This document shows, piece after piece, positions 60,195 through 64,000 of a stretch of 64,000 bases of DNA. This DNA comes from Eriocheir sinensis (taxonomy: Eukaryota > Arthropoda > Malacostraca > Decapoda > Varunidae). How positions within the stretch are numbered: the stretch's first letter is position 1; each line of letters starts with the position of its first letter. Made by a program: the position numbers and the translations under genes. A model generated the notes under the pieces. That model searched no databases. It was given only the letters and a program-made list of their open reading frames with translations, and was not told the DNA's origin. The DNA lies in contig NC_066516.1 in the NCBI RefSeq assembly GCF_024679095.1, forward strand, positions 19,747,535-19,811,534. The letters are read 5' to 3'.

Positions 60195-60835
60195 CTTTTG
60201 GTTATGCTAAAAAGCGGTGGAGCGGTACAAAGGCAAACCATTTCCCTTTCTTCCCTTGATATGTTTCTTTTTCTCCTGCTGTTCTTTTTATCCTTTCCTC
60301 TGGTTATGCTAAGGAGCGGATGCGGCGGTAAATAGGCGCTGTGATTCCTTCTTTTCCAATAAGCCAGACAAACTATTTATATTTCTCTTCAATTCCTTCC
60401 TTTCTTTCTCCGTGTTCCTTTTAGTCCTTCTTCACTTCGGTTATGTTAAGGAGTGGCTGCGGCGATAAATGAATGCTACAACTCCTTCTCTTCAAATAAA
60501 TCAGGCAAACTATAATTCTTCCTCTTCCATCCCTTCCTTGCTTTCCTCCTTATATTAGCGTCCATTTCTTCCCCTTTCTCTTCGGTTATGCTAAAGGAAC
60601 GACTATAGCGGTCAAAATTTAAAGGGCTCTGTGACATCTCCTCTTCCAGTAAGTCAGGCAAACCATTTCTCTCTCCTCTCTTCCTCCCTCCCTTTCCCCC
60701 TCATAGTGTTCATTTCTTCGTTCTTCCCTTCGATAACACTAAGGTTCGTCTGGGAGGGCTTATGGACGGCACATCTCCCTCCCTTCAGTAACGGTGCGGC
60801 CAACCATCCCTCTCTCGCCTCTCGTGGGAGACTAT
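60195..60835. repeat. ~100-148-bp array (GGTTATGCTAAGGAGCGG units), 5 copies
   Basis: GGTTATGCTAA-like words at 60200, 60302, 60439, 60584 and 60732 (the last diverged), each followed by a GCGGCGGTAAAT-like and an AGTCAGGCAAACCATTT-like block. Confidence 0.88.
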
Positions 60836-60839
60836 AACA

Positions 60840-61640
60840 GGAAGGAAGTGAACGAGATAAGCTGAGGGGAGAAAAGAGAGAGAGTGGTGGCGGAAGAGGC
60901 AGAACAGATGAAGCGAGGGGAAAGAGAGAAAGAGAGAGAGAGAGAAGGGGAAGACGAGGTGAGGAAGATGAGGGAGAGACGGGATGGTGAACAGCAGGGA
61001 GAGAAACGAGTGGAGAGAGCGGAGGGTGATAGAAAGGATAGGAAATAAGAGAGCATAGGATAGGGCTGGAAAATAGAAAAGAGATATGAGGTGTGAGGAG
61101 GGAACGAAGGGCAGGGGAGGGGATAAGAAAAGAGGAATAAGGAATAACGAGGATTGGGAAGCGAATGAGAGGAAGCAGCAGGAGAGGAGAGAAAGAGGAG
61201 GAGATTAAATTAAGAAAAGAGTGGGATGAGATATGGGTAAAAAAGAAGTAGTGAGAGAGGAGAAAAAGAGGAAGCAGAGACGAGAGAAGGTGAGGAGGAG
61301 GGCAATAAGGGAAAAGAGAATACAGAAAATGGAAGAGTAGGATGAGAAAAAAAAGGCAAAACATGAATAGGAAAAGAGAAAAGGAAAAGGAATTAAAGGC
61401 AAGGATAGTGAGGAGGAAATTGAAGAGGCAAAAGAAGAGGAGTAGAAGAGAGAAGAGAAGGAAGAACAGGCAAAGGAAGAGGAGAAGAGGATGCTGCCAA
61501 GAAAATGGTATAAACAAAGAGATTGGAAAGGAGGAACGGAGAAGGGAGTAGACCCGAGGATACAAAGAGAAGAGGCAACAGAATAGGAGGAGGAGGAGAA
61601 GGAGGAAAAGTAGGAAGAACAGGCAGGAGAGGAGAGGCTG
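60840..61640. repeat. Polypurine block
   Basis: GAGAGAGAG, GAGGAAGAGG and AGGAAAAGAG words. The 303-codon minus frame is an artefact. Confidence 0.75.
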
Positions 61641-61711
61641 CTGCCGTCCCGCGCGTCCCGATCAATCTGAACGTTGGTTTGTCTCTATCTTTGGGCTCAG
61701 CCTTTCGCACC

Positions 61712-61758
61712 CGCATGTATGTATGTATGTATGTATGTATGTATGTATGTATGTATGT

Positions 61759-61845
<87 letters not shown>
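61712..61845. repeat. (GTAT)n-(GT)n compound microsatellite
   Basis: About 11 GTAT units then about 42 GT units. Confidence 0.98.
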
Positions 61846-61846
<1 letters not shown>

Positions 61847-61859
61847 AAATAAACAAACA

Positions 61860-62310
61860 GATGAACTGATAGGTGTTTAGTCAAGGCGGAAAAGAGGAAG
61901 AGCAGGAAAACAGGAGCAGACAGACAGACAGACAAGCAAGTGAACAGACAGGTAGTCACGGGAAAGAGCAAAGGGAAAGCAAGTAAAGCAAATTAATAAA
62001 GGAAGCGACAAACAAATGGACGAGTAGGTAGATAATTAAGGAGGAGCAGGAAATCAGAATCAGGTATGCAAACAGTCAAGGAAATAAACAGATAGACAGG
62101 CAAGGCAAGGCAAGGCAAGGTGGGGCAGGTAGGCAGCAGGTGGGAGTCATGGCAATAAACGGCTCACTAATTCACACATTAAGACGCTCATTACTGCCAA
62201 ATTAATACACCGACGTGCTGGGGAGGGCAGGTGTATACAGGTGTGTGAGAATTAATATTGCGCATTGCTAATAACTGCATCTTCTATAGTACCTGGCAGG
62301 GATATATATA
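61860..62310. other. No gene; (GGCAA)n pentamer at 62098-62121
   Basis: CAGACAGACAGACA at 61918-61934 and AAGGCAAGGCAAGGCAAGG at 62100-62120. The rest is unremarkable. Confidence 0.5.
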
Positions 62311-62312
62311 CG

Positions 62313-62315
<3 letters not shown>

Positions 62316-62352
<37 letters not shown>

Positions 62353-62535
62353 CTTTTCTCCTATTATCTTATCTTCTCTCTGCTATTCTCTTCTAATAAT
62401 CTCTTTTCTTCTCTTTCCTTATCTTCTCTTGTCTTCTTTCGCCTCATATCTTCTCTTCTCTATATCTATCGATCTATCTATCTATCAGTCTATCTATCTA
62501 TCTACCCATCTATCCCTCTACCCATCTATGTATCT
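62316..62535. repeat. (CT)n then (CTAT)n tracts
   Basis: (CT)n at 62316-62347, pyrimidine-rich TCTTCTC sequence, then CTATCTATCTAT at 62463-62530. Confidence 0.93.
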
Positions 62536-63190
62536 CCTTTTCTCTTTCGCTAATGTATTCTTCACGGCGCCTCTAAACATGCTCCCCCACCACAGTAAAT
62601 CTCGGCTTGATCAGCGAACCCCCATTTCTCTTCATTTACTGGTGACAATTCTGGCGTGCGTTCTAAAGGAAAATGTTTGGACAAAAATCTGCGTTGGCAC
62701 TTCGAGTTTCACGGGATGTATATGAAACTGTGGAGCTGAGGGAGACTTGGGTAATGTGGTTGAATTGAGGCTGTGGTGTGACTGTGCGGCTGTTGGTATA
62801 TGATACTGTAGGCTCTGTGACGTTATGACTGGGAGGCTGTGTGGAGTGTGCGGCTATGATGTGATGTGATGTGGTGGTATAGAGAATGGGTTTGGAAGGA
62901 GAAAGGAGAGACGGGAGAGGCAGGGGAGGAAACAGGCAGAGCTACTGTATATAAAATTCTTAATACTAATGCGATGGAGATGAACACCGATGCCACCTAA
63001 TATTAAAAGAAAAACAGGTAACAATGGGGAGAAAAATCAGTGTATAGGCATTCAGAGGGAGGTAAAAGTAGAGAAAAAAGGAAAAAAAAAAGGCAGGAAA
63101 GGGATAGGGTCTAGGAGCGTGGAAAAACCGAGACAAAATATGCAGAGGGGGGAGAAGGTATGCAAGGTCAGCGAGGTGTGTGAGGTGGAC
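62536..63190. other. No recognisable gene
   Basis: A GTGATGTGATGTGATGTGG stub at ~62855 and the 26-bp word at 62971-62996 shared with 25292-25317. Otherwise unremarkable, purine-rich after 62885. Confidence 0.4.
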
Positions 63191-63194
63191 AGTA

Positions 63195-63900
63195 GGGGGC
63201 GCGACGGACCTGCATGCCGGGGCTTAGGAGGTGAGGGGGGCTAATAGGATGGAGGTAATGGGAGAGGAAGAGGAAGTTGGGGAAAGTATGGGGGTTAAAG
63301 TCAGTGGCGAGGTGATGAGGGACGGAGGGGGGGGGTGTCGAGCCATGAGATGTGAGGTGACGGAGGAAAAGAAGAGGGTTGAAGGAAGGGTGAGAGGGTG
63401 AAGGAGGTGGGGGAGGAGGGTTAAAGGAAGTGGCGAGGTGATGACGGGACGGGGGGGGAGGGGGGGGTCGAGACATGAGATGTGAGGTGACGGAGGAAAA
63501 AGAAGAGGGTTGAAGGGAAAGGTAAAGGAAGGGGGAGAGGGTGAAGGAGGTGGGGGGAGGTATGAGGGTTAAAGTGAGTGGCGGCGAGGTGATGACGGGA
63601 TGGGGGGGGGGGGGGTTGAGCCATGAGATGTGTAGACGGCGGAGGAAAAAGAAGAGGGTTGAAGGGAAGGGTAAAGGAAGGGGGAGAGGGTGAAGGAGGT
63701 GGGGGGAAGTATGAATGTTGAAGTAAGTGGGGAGAAGATGAAGTGACGGGGGGGGGGGGGGAGAGAGTCATGAGATTCTTAAGTGGCGGAGGAAGAGGAA
63801 GAAGAGGGGCGAAAGGGGGAGTGAAGGGAAAGGGGAAAAGGGAAGAGTGAAGAAAGGGCGCAAGTGTGAAGGGAGAGGGGGAGGGGGAAGGGGAAGAGGG
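63195..63900. repeat. G-rich minisatellite, ~130-150-bp unit, ~5 copies
   Basis: Blocks GAGCCATGAGATGTGAGGTG, ACGGAGGAAAAAGAAGAGGG, GGGTAAAGGAAGGGGGAGAG, GGTGAAGGAGGTGGGG and TTAAAGTGAGTGGCGAGGTG recur in order, with G9-G14 runs at each junction. 63901-64000 looks unique with no feature. Confidence 0.92.
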
Positions 63901-64000
63901 ATCGGTCACGGCTGCCATGGTGACCAAACTCCGTATAAAAGGACTCCAACTCAACTTCTTTTGGACTTTCAATTCCCAGTTAATTTCGCTGTGAAAGAAA

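Overview
The window looks like a gene-poor stretch of an arthropod nuclear genome, most likely a decapod crustacean and plausibly a crab. The reasons are very heavy (GA)n and (CA)n microsatellite content, TTAGG-type (arthropod telomere) pentamers, CR1/jockey-like non-LTR retrotransposon tails, tRNA-headed SINEs, and one clear animal receptor exon. There are no bacterial-style genes, no rRNA, no intact tRNA and no CRISPR array. Most long open frames are microsatellite or purine-tract translations (Ser-Leu, Arg-Glu, Cys-Val, Thr-His, Glu/Lys) and are not genes.

Coding content is small. The one confident exon is 9312-10059 on the minus strand: the first coding exon of a natriuretic-peptide-receptor / receptor guanylate cyclase family protein (signal peptide, linker, start of the ANF-receptor ligand-binding domain), ending at a canonical 5' splice site. 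A second, tentative model is on the plus strand: a 62-nt exon (51161-51222) and a terminal exon with stop (53576-53731). They are phase-compatible and separated by an intron filled by a 63-68-bp minisatellite. Weaker exon candidates lie at 15449-15656 (-) and 57709-58001 (+).

Mobile DNA forms several groups. (1) 5'-truncated CR1-like LINE 3' ends at 2390-2918, 7345-7919 and 50378-50935 carry a TTCTTATG octamer tail. (2) A second LINE family occurs three times in 37015-39352. (3) tRNA-headed SINEs lie at 15999-16315 (with target-site duplication) and 21640-21785, which share a core, and a third head of another type lies at 26525-26632. (4) A short A-tailed retroposon, called RepA here, has copies near 25.7, 32.8-33.2, 35.7, 44.1 and 47.4-47.6 kb. 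(5) A 610-bp foldback DNA element at 11468-12077 has about 215-bp terminal inverted repeats and a perfect 8-bp flanking direct repeat.

Almost everything else is tandem repeat: about 17 long (GA)n tracts, 14 (CA/GT)n tracts, tri- to pentanucleotide tracts, and more than 20 decayed minisatellite arrays with 35-160-bp units, often inside kilobase-scale polypurine or polypyrimidine blocks (27.8-32.4, 39.9-43.2, 55.6-57.0 and 60.8-61.6 kb). Retroelements often sit inside or at the edge of these arrays. No operon-like or multi-gene system is visible. The most interesting items are the minisatellite whose unit resembles an intron 3' end, the foldback element, the duplicated splice donor in the receptor gene, an interstitial TTAGG block between duplicated flanks, and a strand asymmetry in (GA)n tract length.
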